A DNA stretch of 64,000 bases from UBA1402 sp964488495 (GTDB lineage Bacteria > Bacteroidota > Bacteroidia > Bacteroidales > UBA1402): the NCBI GenBank assembly GCA_964488495.1, contig CAZAUQ010000001.1, positions 1-64,000 of the forward strand, read 5' to 3'. Positions 36,416 to 45,371 of the stretch are shown here, piece by piece; position 1 is the first letter of the stretch; each line of letters opens with the position of its first letter. Below the pieces are notes generated by a model, which did not search any database, was not told the DNA's origin, and saw nothing but the letters and a program-made list of their open reading frames with translations. A program made the position numbers and the translations under genes.

Positions 36416-37672
36416 ATGGTAAAAGAAAAACTCGTTCAACAGGCATATGAAATTGCCAAAGAACGTTATGCAGCGATTGGTGTAGATGTAGATACAGCCT
36501 TGAATAAACTTCAAAAAATATCCTTGTCTCTGCATTGCTGGCAGGCCGACGATGTGAGTGGATTTGAAAATCCCGACGGAGAACTGACAGGTGGTATTCA
36601 GTCTACCGGTAATTACCCCGGTAAGGCCAGGAATATAGATGAACTGCGGGCTGACATCAAAAAAGCCACTTCTTTTATTCCCGGAAAACATCGCTTGAAT
36701 CTTCACGCCATTTATGGTGATTTTCAGGGAAAATTTGTTGATCGTGACCAACTGGAACCCAAACATTTCGCAAGCTGGATGCAATGGGCCAAAGAAAACG
36801 GAATGAAGTTGGATTTCAACTCCACTTCTTTTTCACATCCAAAAAGTGAAGCACTCACGCTGGCCAGTCCTAAAAAAGAAATCCGTGAATTCTGGATTGA
36901 ACATACCAAACGTTGTCGGGCTATTTCCGAAGCAATGGGTGTTTATCAGGGTTCTCCCTGCGTAATGAATCTCTGGATTCACGACGGCTCAAAAGATATG
37001 ACCGTCAATCGTCTGGAGTACCGCCGTATTCTGGAACAGTCACTGGACGAAATTTTTGCACAGAAGTACAACAACATGAAGGATTGTATTGAAGCCAAAT
37101 TGTTCGGTATAGGTGCAGAAGCCTATACAGTAGGTTCTTACGATTTCTATCTGGGTTATGGAGTTAAGAATCAGAAGATTGTTACCCTTGATACCGGTCA
37201 CTTCCATTTAACTGAAAGCATAGCCGACAAAATTTCCTGCCTGTTGCTGTTCACCCCCGAAATTATGTTGCACGTTTCCCGTCCCATTCGCTGGGATTCC
37301 GATCACGTTACTCTTATGAACGACGATACCCTGGATCTGGCTAAAGAAATTGTACGTGCTGATGCTTTAGGTCGTGTCAATATTGGACTTGATTATTTTG
37401 ACGGATCCATCAACCGCATCGGAGCTTATGTCATTGGTACCCGTGCTACCCAAAAATGCTTCCTGCATGCTCTGCTCGAACCAATCGAAGTTCTGAGAAA
37501 ATACGAAAGCAAGGGACAAGGTTTCGAACGTCTGGCTTTGCTCGAAGAATGCAAAGGCTTACCCTGGAATGCCGTTTGGGATTATTTCTGTCTGAAGAAC
37601 AACGTTCCTGTAGGAGAAGATTTCATTCCCCAGATTCAGCAATACGAAAAAGAAGTAACTTCTAAGCGCTGA
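36416..37672 (+). CDS. rhaA: L-rhamnose isomerase
   Basis: Converts L-rhamnose to L-rhamnulose. The protein is 418 residues, standard for RhaA. Family segments include SLHCWQADDVSGFE near 37-50, LNLHAIYGDFQGKFVDRD near 92-109, LDFNSTSFSHPKS and the metal-binding LDTGHFHLTESIADK near 258. It lies between the kinase and the transporter gene, whose ATG is 2 bases after the rhaA stop. No rhamnulose-1-phosphate aldolase gene is in the window. Confidence 0.97.
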   Translation: MVKEKLVQQAYEIAKERYAAIGVDVDTALNKLQKISLSLHCWQADDVSGFENPDGELTGGIQSTGNYPGKARNIDELRADIKKATSFIPGKHRLNLHAIYGDFQGKFVDRDQLEPKHFASWMQWAKENGMKLDFNSTSFSHPKSEALTLASPKKEIREFWIEHTKRCRAISEAMGVYQGSPCVMNLWIHDGSKDMTVNRLEYRRILEQSLDEIFAQKYNNMKDCIEAKLFGIGAEAYTVGSYDFYLGYGVKNQKIVTLDTGHFHLTESIADKISCLLLFTPEIMLHVSRPIRWDSDHVTLMNDDTLDLAKEIVRADALGRVNIGLDYFDGSINRIGAYVIGTRATQKCFLHALLEPIEVLRKYESKGQGFERLALLEECKGLPWNAVWDYFCLKNNVPVGEDFIPQIQQYEKEVTSKR

Positions 37673-37674
37673 TT

Positions 37675-38709
37675 ATGAATACTCTGATTGGTTTACTGGT
37701 GATTGCCGTCGGCAGTTTTGGACAGTCCAGTTCTTATGTGCCCATCAACAAGGTCAAGAATTGGTCCTGGGAAAGTTTCTGGCTGGTTCAGGGTCTGTTT
37801 GCCTGGTTGGTTTTTCCTTTTTTGGGAGCTCTGTTGGCTGTACCTCAGGGATCGACACTGGGCGCTTTGCTGAGTGTTGATGCTGCTGCTTCTTGGAAAG
37901 CTATCGGCTTCGGGGCACTTTGGGGCGTGGGTGGTCTGACTTTCGGACTGAGCATGCGTTACCTGGGTGTTGCCCTGGGGCAGTCCATAGCTCTTGGAAC
38001 TTGTTCCGCCTTTGGAACCTTGATTCCGGCTTTGTTTTTCGACAAACAGGATCTCTTCCACGGGCCCGGCCTGATTCTTTTGCTGGGTGTTTGCATTACG
38101 CTGGCCGGTATTGCCGTCATTGGTTTTGCCGGTGGCCTGAGAGCTCAAAACATGACCGAAGAACAAAAGAAAGCAGCCATTAAGGATTTTGCCCTGACCA
38201 AAGGTTTACTGGTAGCTTTACTGGCTGGTGTAATGAGTGCTTGTTTTGCTCTTGGACTCAGTGCAGGACAGCCCATTGCCGATGCAGCCAAAAGCATTGG
38301 TGCCAGTGATCTCTTTGCCACTCTCCCTGCCACTCTGATGGTAACGCTGGGCGGATTTTTTACCAATGCTGTTTATTGTTTAATGCAAAACGCCAAAAAC
38401 AAGAGTTTCAAAGACTACACTTCGAATACAGGTATGGTGTGGGCCAATAATCTGTTTTTCTGCGCTTTGGCAGGCTTACTCTGGTATTCGCAGTTCTTCG
38501 GCTTGTCCATCGGCAAAAGTTTCCTGGCCGGGAATGCCATTATGCTGGCTTTCTCCTGGAGTATACTGATGGCTCTGAACGTAACATTCAGCAATGTATG
38601 GGGAATTTTGCTCAAAGAATGGAAAGGCGTATCAGCCAAAACCATTACCGTATTGATACTGGGCTTGCTTGTCCTGATCTTTTCGGTCTTTTTTCCGAAT
38701 CTGTTTTAA
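37675..38709 (+). CDS. rhaT: L-rhamnose/proton symporter
   Basis: A 344-residue inner-membrane permease with about ten hydrophobic segments, in the RhaT family. Characteristic text is SSYVPINKVKNWSWESFWLVQG near residues 19-40, RYLGVALGQSIALG near 93-106 and VWGILLKEWKG near 308. It starts 2 bases after rhaA, confirming an operon rhaB-rhaA-rhaT. The gene ends at a strong bidirectional terminator. Confidence 0.95.
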   Translation: MNTLIGLLVIAVGSFGQSSSYVPINKVKNWSWESFWLVQGLFAWLVFPFLGALLAVPQGSTLGALLSVDAAASWKAIGFGALWGVGGLTFGLSMRYLGVALGQSIALGTCSAFGTLIPALFFDKQDLFHGPGLILLLGVCITLAGIAVIGFAGGLRAQNMTEEQKKAAIKDFALTKGLLVALLAGVMSACFALGLSAGQPIADAAKSIGASDLFATLPATLMVTLGGFFTNAVYCLMQNAKNKSFKDYTSNTGMVWANNLFFCALAGLLWYSQFFGLSIGKSFLAGNAIMLAFSWSILMALNVTFSNVWGILLKEWKGVSAKTITVLILGLLVLIFSVFFPNLF

Positions 38710-38724
38710 CAGACGACATATCCC

Positions 38725-38757
38725 AAAAAAGGGCGTCCTGCAAAGACGCCCTTTTTT
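38725..38757. terminator. Bidirectional terminator between rhaT and the AsmA-like gene
   Basis: A 13-base-pair stem (38725-38737 with 38745-38757) has a 7-base loop and A6/T7 flanks. It ends the rha operon and, on the other strand, the topA-lipoprotein-asmA transcript, whose stop codon touches it. Confidence 0.92.
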
Positions 38758-41700
38758 TATTCCATTTGACGGGTTAGGGTTTCCCGGATCAGATTGCGTA
38801 ACTGCAATTTTTGTACATCCACCACTCTTCGGCTTACAGGTCGGTAATTTTCGGCGTATTTGCAGGCGGCCGGCCTGATCTTAAGGTCATCCATGGTGCC
38901 ACTGATGTCTACGCCCAGACGGGTGGGCAAGGGGCTTTCGAGCAGTGAAATATGATAATCGAAACTCATATCCAGATTGTGGCGGCCTCCTACGACGGCT
39001 TTGTACTTGTCCATCACTATGGTAAAGGGATATACATCCACTTCGTTTTTGAATACTGTAAATTCAGCGCTCAGGCTGTCTATCCTGTTTTCGGTTTTTT
39101 TGTTGAACATCAGAATCCGGGAGATCTGCCCAAAGGTCTCGCTGTCCAGCAGTACCAGGTTGTCGCCTCGAATAGAGGAGGCACCTCTCAGGGTGGATTT
39201 TTTCAGATTGTAGTTTTTATCGAGGTAAGTTTCTGCGGCCAGATGAAACTCGCCCTGGCCTTTGAAAGAACTCAGCATAGGCATAATGGTGTCCAGATCG
39301 GGAAACATGCTAAGCAGTTCATCAATCTGAATATCAACCATATGGTAATCCAGGCCCAGGTAGAGGTGGTTGGGGCGGGGTGAACGATACATGGCCGTCA
39401 GCTTGAGCCTGGCGGCGGCGCTGACAAAACCGATTTCTTCGAGTATCAGGGCATCGTCCTTTACATATAGCCTTCCGGTGAGGTTAGTAGCGATCTGATT
39501 ACCTACATAGGCATTCATGATGCTGGTATTTACGCTGATATCTATGTTTTTTGGGACCATGAAGGGATCGGAATCTGTTGCACTGTCAGCTTTTGCTATT
39601 TCTTGTCCGGCGTTTTCTGTATTATGCGCTTGTGTTGCTTCTTGTTGGGCGTTTTCCTCGTTTTCTGTTCCTTCAAGTCCGTTGATGAGCTTCATCAATT
39701 GATTGACGTCGGTGAGGTTGGAAACGAAGTTAAGCTCACCTTTGAGGCTGCCTGTCTTATTGAGGTAATCGCCAATATGTTGCACATCTCCCATAAGTTG
39801 AAAATCGGAATTGCCCAGCTGGATACGACTGTCGATAATATTGAAGGCTTCGTTGCTGTAATTGAACCGGATGTCGGGAACGACAAATTTCTCGGAGAGA
39901 GCAGTTAATTGAACATCGCCTTCCTGCAAATAGACTTCCAGTTTAGGATTCCAACGCAACAAAATCTGTTCCTGAGTATCGTCTTCGGTTGCCTCTGCTT
40001 TGATTCCGAGAGATTCAGTCGTGATGACCTCCTGCCCGTAACGCAGATTCAGGGCAGAGTTGAAGTAGTCGGCCTTGAGAAGGGCGCTGCTTTTGTCCTG
40101 CTCCTGGCCTTGCATTTGCAGCCTGGCCACAGGATTCTGAATATTCAGCCGGATACTGTCCATATGACCGTACAGCTGACTGGCTTCCACATCAAAAAAC
40201 AGGTCTGAAACGGCAGTGCTGTCTACGAAGTCTATTTGCATAGCCATTTCTGCCTTAGGCTTGAGCAAGTCAGCCGCTATCTGATCGTACCAAACCAAGG
40301 CTTTTTCGGCTTTCAGATTGCCCGAGAAGGCGATGCTGTCGGTAGTGCTCATCACATCAGAGAGCTCAAAATAAATATCGGCCTGTTGCAGTTCCGTTTT
40401 CAGACTGCTGTCCATGTAGGCATACAAGCTTTGGCATTGGTAGAGATTTGCGTTGAGCAGTGAAGTGAGACGTTTGTTGTTGGGTATAGTCAGATTCAGC
40501 CTGCCGCGAGGCGTCTCCAACTTATAATCCTGGTAACGTCCTATGAAATTATGCATTAAAAAATCAGCCTGGACTTGCATTTGTTGCAAATTCATCTCCA
40601 TCAGTTCAGAGAGATAAAACTGAGCTTTACCCGGGCCTTTGGCCCTGCCAATCAAGCTGATATCCATGTCGTCGGGCAAAAAGGCTGTAATTTCCTGCAA
40701 ATTCAGATCCAAATCCAGATCGAGATCAAAATGTATATCGTCTGCCAGCAATTTGTTGATTAAAATCCTGCCCGCTAAACTTGATTTGCCGGTATTAGCT
40801 TTTGCGTTCTTAAGTACAACATAGGATTTTTGTTGCCTGTTTAAATCGACAAACAGCTCCACTTCAGAAGAAATATCCTTTAATACAATAGCAGGATCAT
40901 CGTAGCTGAAACAGGAGTTTTCCAAGCTACCTGATAAGAGGATTTCGGGCATTAAACTATCGTTATAAAGACCCCTTATTTCGCCTTGAAGTTCAAAGAG
41001 CCCATCCACAACTATACCCCCGGGTAATGAGGCCAGGCTGGAAGGAATCAATTGCAGGCTTTGTTGAATAGCTGCCTGTTCAGTTTCAAAATCCAGGTCA
41101 AACAAAAGTCCCTGATCCAGTAATTCAATGGAGCCGCTGCTTTGAAGGCGGAGATGGTTAAGAGCCAGCAACACTTGGTTCAGGCTTAATATCTTATCTT
41201 CAAAACATAGAGGAAGTTCAATGTCCAGACTATCTTCATTCAGAAAGTCGTCTCCGTCCATGCTAAAACTCAGGTCCGGACTGTTCAGGCAGAGCAGTCC
41301 CTCGACTTCTTGCTCCCGGTATTTTAAGCTCAGGTTGAGATCCAGCTTGTTTGCCCGGGCAAGTATGCTATCGGCCATATCTGTGTATAAAATACAGGCT
41401 TGTTTCAGGTTAAAACAATCAAGCTGAATGGATTTGAACGGCAGGGTCAGGGCTGTGGTATCCTCCGGATCGCTTTCCAGATTCAGGATATCAAAATTGG
41501 ATTGCCCGCTGCTGTCGATAAAGGCATGGAGATTCAGATGGTCGATGAGAAAAGTATCAATAACCAGGGCCTGTTGTGAGAGTAATTTCCCTACATGTAT
41601 CCTGGCCTTTAGATGCTTAATACCCAGTAAAGTGTCGTTAGGAGCACCCGGTAAGGGATTGATGAGACTCAGTCCCTTAATATCAAGCTCCAGTTGGGGA

Positions 41701-41894
41701 AAGTGGCTAAACAGATTCAGGTCAATGCTCTCTATTTCGTAAGGACAGCTCAGGTATTTGTCTGCCTGAGTCTGCACCAGAGAGTTGAAGCTTCTGGGAT
41801 GCAACAATAAGGCCAAAACCACAATAATAACCAGTAGCAGCAGGCTGATGGTATAAACAAGTACCCGGGCTGTGATCGAGAAGGCCTTTTTCAT
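38757..41894 (-). CDS. AsmA-like inner-membrane-anchored protein
   Basis: A 1045-residue protein with a single N-terminal membrane anchor (about residues 9-31) and a long repetitive beta-rich periplasmic part. The N-terminal text DKYLSCPYEIESIDLNLFSHFPQLELDIKGLSLINP and the C-terminal KAVVGGRHNLDMSFDYHISLLESPLPTRLGVDISGTMDDLKIR are typical of AsmA/TamB-related bridge-like lipid transfer proteins. A role in outer-membrane lipid traffic is inferred from the family. A low-complexity E/A/Q-rich insertion lies near residues 745-780. It is the last gene after topA and a small lipoprotein gene. Confidence 0.88.
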   Translation of the reverse strand: MKKAFSITARVLVYTISLLLLVIIVVLALLLHPRSFNSLVQTQADKYLSCPYEIESIDLNLFSHFPQLELDIKGLSLINPLPGAPNDTLLGIKHLKARIHVGKLLSQQALVIDTFLIDHLNLHAFIDSSGQSNFDILNLESDPEDTTALTLPFKSIQLDCFNLKQACILYTDMADSILARANKLDLNLSLKYREQEVEGLLCLNSPDLSFSMDGDDFLNEDSLDIELPLCFEDKILSLNQVLLALNHLRLQSSGSIELLDQGLLFDLDFETEQAAIQQSLQLIPSSLASLPGGIVVDGLFELQGEIRGLYNDSLMPEILLSGSLENSCFSYDDPAIVLKDISSEVELFVDLNRQQKSYVVLKNAKANTGKSSLAGRILINKLLADDIHFDLDLDLDLNLQEITAFLPDDMDISLIGRAKGPGKAQFYLSELMEMNLQQMQVQADFLMHNFIGRYQDYKLETPRGRLNLTIPNNKRLTSLLNANLYQCQSLYAYMDSSLKTELQQADIYFELSDVMSTTDSIAFSGNLKAEKALVWYDQIAADLLKPKAEMAMQIDFVDSTAVSDLFFDVEASQLYGHMDSIRLNIQNPVARLQMQGQEQDKSSALLKADYFNSALNLRYGQEVITTESLGIKAEATEDDTQEQILLRWNPKLEVYLQEGDVQLTALSEKFVVPDIRFNYSNEAFNIIDSRIQLGNSDFQLMGDVQHIGDYLNKTGSLKGELNFVSNLTDVNQLMKLINGLEGTENEENAQQEATQAHNTENAGQEIAKADSATDSDPFMVPKNIDISVNTSIMNAYVGNQIATNLTGRLYVKDDALILEEIGFVSAAARLKLTAMYRSPRPNHLYLGLDYHMVDIQIDELLSMFPDLDTIMPMLSSFKGQGEFHLAAETYLDKNYNLKKSTLRGASSIRGDNLVLLDSETFGQISRILMFNKKTENRIDSLSAEFTVFKNEVDVYPFTIVMDKYKAVVGGRHNLDMSFDYHISLLESPLPTRLGVDISGTMDDLKIRPAACKYAENYRPVSRRVVDVQKLQLRNLIRETLTRQME

Positions 41895-41927
41895 AAAACC
41901 AGGTGCTAAAAAACGGAGCAGCTCTTG

Positions 41928-42302
41928 TCAGGAGTCGCTTTTGGTAAAACTGTGGGTGTTGCCAAACTCGTCCTCGTATTTTAAGCTGGTGGCTGTAAGT
42001 TCGGTAACAGTATATACTTTAGGTACCACGCCTCCAATCTCCATAATGTGTATGTGGGTGAGTGTGGAGTAAACCAGGGTCCAGGTAAATGCCTGAGCTT
42101 CTTGTTCAGTTACGTCGTCGGCTGTATCCCAGGTAAGTCCTGTACCGTCTTCGTTGTAACGGTAAAATTCTGTACCTGAAACCCATTTGCCTATCAGTAG
42201 CGAAGAGTCGTATTCAAATTCCTTAATACAGGAGGTTGCTGCAAAGCCAATCAAAAAACTGATCAGCAAAAACAAGCCAGATTTACGTTGTGATTTTTTC
42301 AT
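41928..42302 (-). CDS. Small lipoprotein, lipocalin-like
   Basis: A 124-residue protein with a lipoprotein signal peptide: charged start, hydrophobic SGLFLLISFLIGFAA, then lipobox ATSC with Cys near residue 25. The mature part (LIGKWVSGTEFYRYNEDGTGLTWD) resembles the lipocalin-like or META-type small beta-barrels common in Bacteroidales lipoproteins. Function is unknown. It lies 9 bases after topA and 33 bases before the AsmA-like gene on the same strand, and so is probably co-transcribed with both. Confidence 0.8.
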   Translation of the reverse strand: MKKSQRKSGLFLLISFLIGFAATSCIKEFEYDSSLLIGKWVSGTEFYRYNEDGTGLTWDTADDVTEQEAQAFTWTLVYSTLTHIHIMEIGGVVPKVYTVTELTATSLKYEDEFGNTHSFTKSDS

Positions 42303-42311
42303 GGCACAGGA

Positions 42312-44669
42312 CTATTTTTTTTTGGGCGGACTTTTTCTGACAACTTTGCGGCCTTTTTTTACGGTAGTTTCTCCGGCTTGCTTTTCGATGAGTTCCAGAC
42401 AATCCTGATAGCTGAGTGTTGCCGGATCTGTTTTTTTGGGGATTTTATAATTATGTCCTTTTTTACTTATGTATGGTCCGTAACGGCCGTTCAAGACAAA
42501 TAATTCCGGATCTTGCTCAAAACTGCTGATGATTTTTTTAAGGTCTTCTTCCTGTTTGTTTTTTATAAGTTGAATAGCTTGATCCAAACTGACTTCCAGA
42601 GGATCAAATTCTTCTGGTAAAGAAACAAATTGATTTCCATGCCGGATATAATTACCGTAACGTCCGTTACCTACGCTTAGGCTTTTGCCTTCGAAAGATC
42701 CCAGTTCGCGGGGAAGCTTAAATAAGGTCAGGGCTTCTTCCAGGCTGATGCTGTCCATGCTTTGCTCTTTTCTCAGTGAAGCAAACAAGGGCTTTTCTTC
42801 GTCTTCTGCAGTGCCTATTTGTACCAGGGGTCCGAAACGTCCTATGCGTACCGATACCGGACGGCCGCTTTTGGGGTCGTTGCCCAAAAGACGGCTGCCC
42901 ACCTTTTGGCCTGAATAAGCGGCGGCTTCCAAAACAGCAGGATGAAAAGCTTTGTAAAATTGGTCGATCAAAGCAACCCATTCCAATTCGCCTTCGGCTA
43001 CCTGGTCGAAGTATTTTTCGACGGTGGCCGTGAATTGGTAGTTCATTATGTTTGGGAAAGATTCCAGCAGAAAATCGTTGACTACCATGCCAATATCGGT
43101 GGGAAAGAGTTTGGCTTTTTCTACACCAATCATTTCTGTTTTGGTTTTATCGCTGATTTGTCTTGTTTTGGACAGTTCTAATATGTTGTATAGTCGTTTT
43201 TCTCCATCCCGGTTGCCTTTTTCTATGTATTCCCGTTGTTGGATGGTGGATATGGTCGGGGCGTATGTCGAAGGACGACCGATGCCCAATTCTTCGAGTT
43301 TTCGAACCAAAGTGGCTTCGGTATAGCGTGGTGGTTTTTGGCTGAAACGCTGAACAGCCTGGGCCGTATCCATGTTCAATGCCTGATGCAGCTGAACGGG
43401 AGGCAGCAATTTGCTGTTTCCGTTTTCGGAGTCGTTTTCCCTATCGGAATACTCGTAGACTTTCAGAAAACCTTCGAAGGTGACGACCTCTCCGCTGGCA
43501 ATGAATAGTTGTTTTCCTTTGGAATGGCTTATGCTGACAGTAGTTTTTTCCAATTGGGCGTCGGCCATTTGAGAAGCGATGGTTCTTTGCCAGATGAGTT
43601 CGTATAATTTCTTTTCGGGCACGGGACCATCTATTTGGTGCACATTCATATATGCCGGACGTATGGCTTCGTGCGCTTCCTGAGCTCCTTTGCTTTTGGT
43701 CTGGTACTGACGGGTTTTTACATTGTCTTCACCGTAAAGACGGGTGATTTCGGCTTTGGCGGTATTGATGGCTAAAGAGGAAAGATGAACTGAATCGGTA
43801 CGCATGTAGGTTATTTTTCCCGATTCGTAGAGCGACTGGGCAACACGCATGGTCTGAGCAACGGAAAACCTGAGTTTGCGGGCAGCTTCCTGTTGCAAAG
43901 TAGAAGTAGTAAAGGGTGGGGCAGGTGAGCGCCTGAGAGGTTTAGTACTGATGTCTTCCACATTGAATGCAGCAGTTTTAAGCAATTCAAGCAATGCGAG
44001 AGCTGATTCCTTTTTTTCGATTTTTTCGGGAAATTCAGCTTTGAGTTCTGCCAGGCTTCCATCAGGATTAGGCACCAGAAAAACAATACTCAGCTTATAA
44101 TAGCTATCTGAATTGAATTGCTGAATTTCTCTTTCCCGTTCTACGACCAGTCGAACAGCCACCGATTGCACTCTTCCGGCCGAAAGTGCCGGCTTGATTT
44201 TTTTCCATAGCACCGGCGACAACTCAAAACCCACGATGCGGTCGAGCACCCGGCGGGCTTGTTGTGCATTCACCAGGTTGAGGTCGATGCTACGGGGATA
44301 TTTTATGGCATTTTCAATGGCCTCTTTGGTGATTTCGTGAAAAACAATGCGTTTTGTGTTGTCTTCCTTAAGATTGAGCACTTCTGACAAATGCCATGCG
44401 ATTGCTTCTCCTTCGCGGTCCTCATCAGAGGCCAGCCAAATAATTTCTGCTGTTTGAGCTGCTGATTTTAATTCACTTACCAATTTTTTCTTATCCGGAG
44501 AAACCACATAGACCGGTTTGAAGTTGTTTTCTATTTCAATACCGAAGTCTTTTTTTCTCAGGTCACGGATGTGCCCGAAACTAGACATCACCTTAAAGTC
44601 CTTTCCCAAAAACTTTTCTATGGTTTTGGCCTTAGCCGGGGATTCTACTATGACTAAATTCTTTTGCAT
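42312..44669 (-). CDS. topA: DNA topoisomerase I
   Basis: Type IA topoisomerase relaxing negative supercoils. The Toprim start LVIVESPAKAKTIEKFLG (residues 5-22), the acidic SDEDREGEAIAWHL near 105-118 and the catalytic tyrosine in KITYMRTDS (about Y288) are all visible. The 785-residue protein ends in three GRFGP/GRYGNYI/GRYGPYI repeats rather than cysteine zinc ribbons, then a basic tail (KKGRKVVRKSPPKKK). It heads a minus-strand group with a lipoprotein and AsmA-like gene. Confidence 0.97.
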   Translation of the reverse strand: MQKNLVIVESPAKAKTIEKFLGKDFKVMSSFGHIRDLRKKDFGIEIENNFKPVYVVSPDKKKLVSELKSAAQTAEIIWLASDEDREGEAIAWHLSEVLNLKEDNTKRIVFHEITKEAIENAIKYPRSIDLNLVNAQQARRVLDRIVGFELSPVLWKKIKPALSAGRVQSVAVRLVVEREREIQQFNSDSYYKLSIVFLVPNPDGSLAELKAEFPEKIEKKESALALLELLKTAAFNVEDISTKPLRRSPAPPFTTSTLQQEAARKLRFSVAQTMRVAQSLYESGKITYMRTDSVHLSSLAINTAKAEITRLYGEDNVKTRQYQTKSKGAQEAHEAIRPAYMNVHQIDGPVPEKKLYELIWQRTIASQMADAQLEKTTVSISHSKGKQLFIASGEVVTFEGFLKVYEYSDRENDSENGNSKLLPPVQLHQALNMDTAQAVQRFSQKPPRYTEATLVRKLEELGIGRPSTYAPTISTIQQREYIEKGNRDGEKRLYNILELSKTRQISDKTKTEMIGVEKAKLFPTDIGMVVNDFLLESFPNIMNYQFTATVEKYFDQVAEGELEWVALIDQFYKAFHPAVLEAAAYSGQKVGSRLLGNDPKSGRPVSVRIGRFGPLVQIGTAEDEEKPLFASLRKEQSMDSISLEEALTLFKLPRELGSFEGKSLSVGNGRYGNYIRHGNQFVSLPEEFDPLEVSLDQAIQLIKNKQEEDLKKIISSFEQDPELFVLNGRYGPYISKKGHNYKIPKKTDPATLSYQDCLELIEKQAGETTVKKGRKVVRKSPPKKK

Positions 44670-44778
44670 TAAAGAGTGCTTTCAATTAATCCGGAACTAA
44701 TTATCCAGGAGTTCAACATCATAAAAAAAGGAGGGCTTCAACTCAATTCTTCTCCTATTCAAGCCTGTAAAAACGGCG

Positions 44779-44786
44779 CAAAATTA
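44779..44786 (-). promoter_or_regulatory. Putative -7 box for topA
   Basis: Minus-strand TAATTTTG matches TAnnTTTG, with a partial -33 (TTG, 44805-44807) 18 bases upstream. Predicted transcription starts about 100 bases before topA. Confidence 0.45.
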
Positions 44787-44807
44787 GTAAAAACACATCA
44801 GTATCAA

Positions 44808-44838
44808 GTAATTTTCTGAAAATATATACAGAAATTAC
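44808..44838. repeat. AT-rich inverted repeat downstream of the gamma-carbonic-anhydrase-like gene
   Basis: GTAATTTTCTG (44808-44818) pairs with CAGAAATTAC (44829-44838) with one bulged base and an AATATATA-rich loop. It lies 14 bases after the stop of the gene at 44852 and just upstream of the topA promoter, so it may be a weak terminator or a protein site. Confidence 0.35.
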
Positions 44839-44851
44839 CATGCACTGCCCC

Positions 44852-45370
44852 TTATTCTTCTTTATACCAACTCGCGTAGAACTGGTAATTGTCCGAAATC
44901 CTTTTATTGATTGTATTGGTTTGTTCTGCGTCGGCATACTTGACAAATTTAGCCGGGACACCGGCATAGACGCTGTAGGGTTCAACTCTGGTTCCGCTGA
45001 GCACCACCGAACCGGCGGCAATAATGGCGCCTTCGCCGATGACGGCATGATCCAGCACTACCGAGCCCATACCTATGAGGGCAAGCTTCTCAATAGTTGC
45101 TCCGTGTATGGTGACGTTGTGCCCGATGGACACATTGTCCCCGATTTCTATTACGGATTTCTGATACAAGGTATGCAGAACAGCACCGTCCTGGATGTTG
45201 ACGTTATTGCCAATGCGGATGGAATTGACATCTCCCCGGAGAACGGTATTGAACCAGACACTGCAGCCCTCTCCCAATACTACATCTCCAATAATGCTTG
45301 CGTTTTCGGCCAGATAGCAGTTCGGTCCGATGACAGGATCGAAACCCCTGACAGATTTTATTAATGCCAT
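44852..45370 (-). CDS. Gamma-carbonic-anhydrase-like hexapeptide protein
   Basis: A 172-residue left-handed beta-helix protein of the YrdA/PaaY/gamma-CA group. Hexapeptide turns run from PNCYLAENASIIGDVVLG through SVYAGVPAKFVKY. Metal-binding positions appear as VLHTLYQK (His near residue 66), IGHNVTIHGA (His near 83 and 88) and the preceding RGDVNSIRIGNNVNIQDGAV. Members are trimeric, and carbonic anhydrase activity varies. It starts 1 base after the stop of the aminopeptidase P gene and is surely co-transcribed. Confidence 0.9.
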   Translation of the reverse strand: MALIKSVRGFDPVIGPNCYLAENASIIGDVVLGEGCSVWFNTVLRGDVNSIRIGNNVNIQDGAVLHTLYQKSVIEIGDNVSIGHNVTIHGATIEKLALIGMGSVVLDHAVIGEGAIIAAGSVVLSGTRVEPYSVYAGVPAKFVKYADAEQTNTINKRISDNYQFYASWYKEE

Positions 45371-45371
45371 A

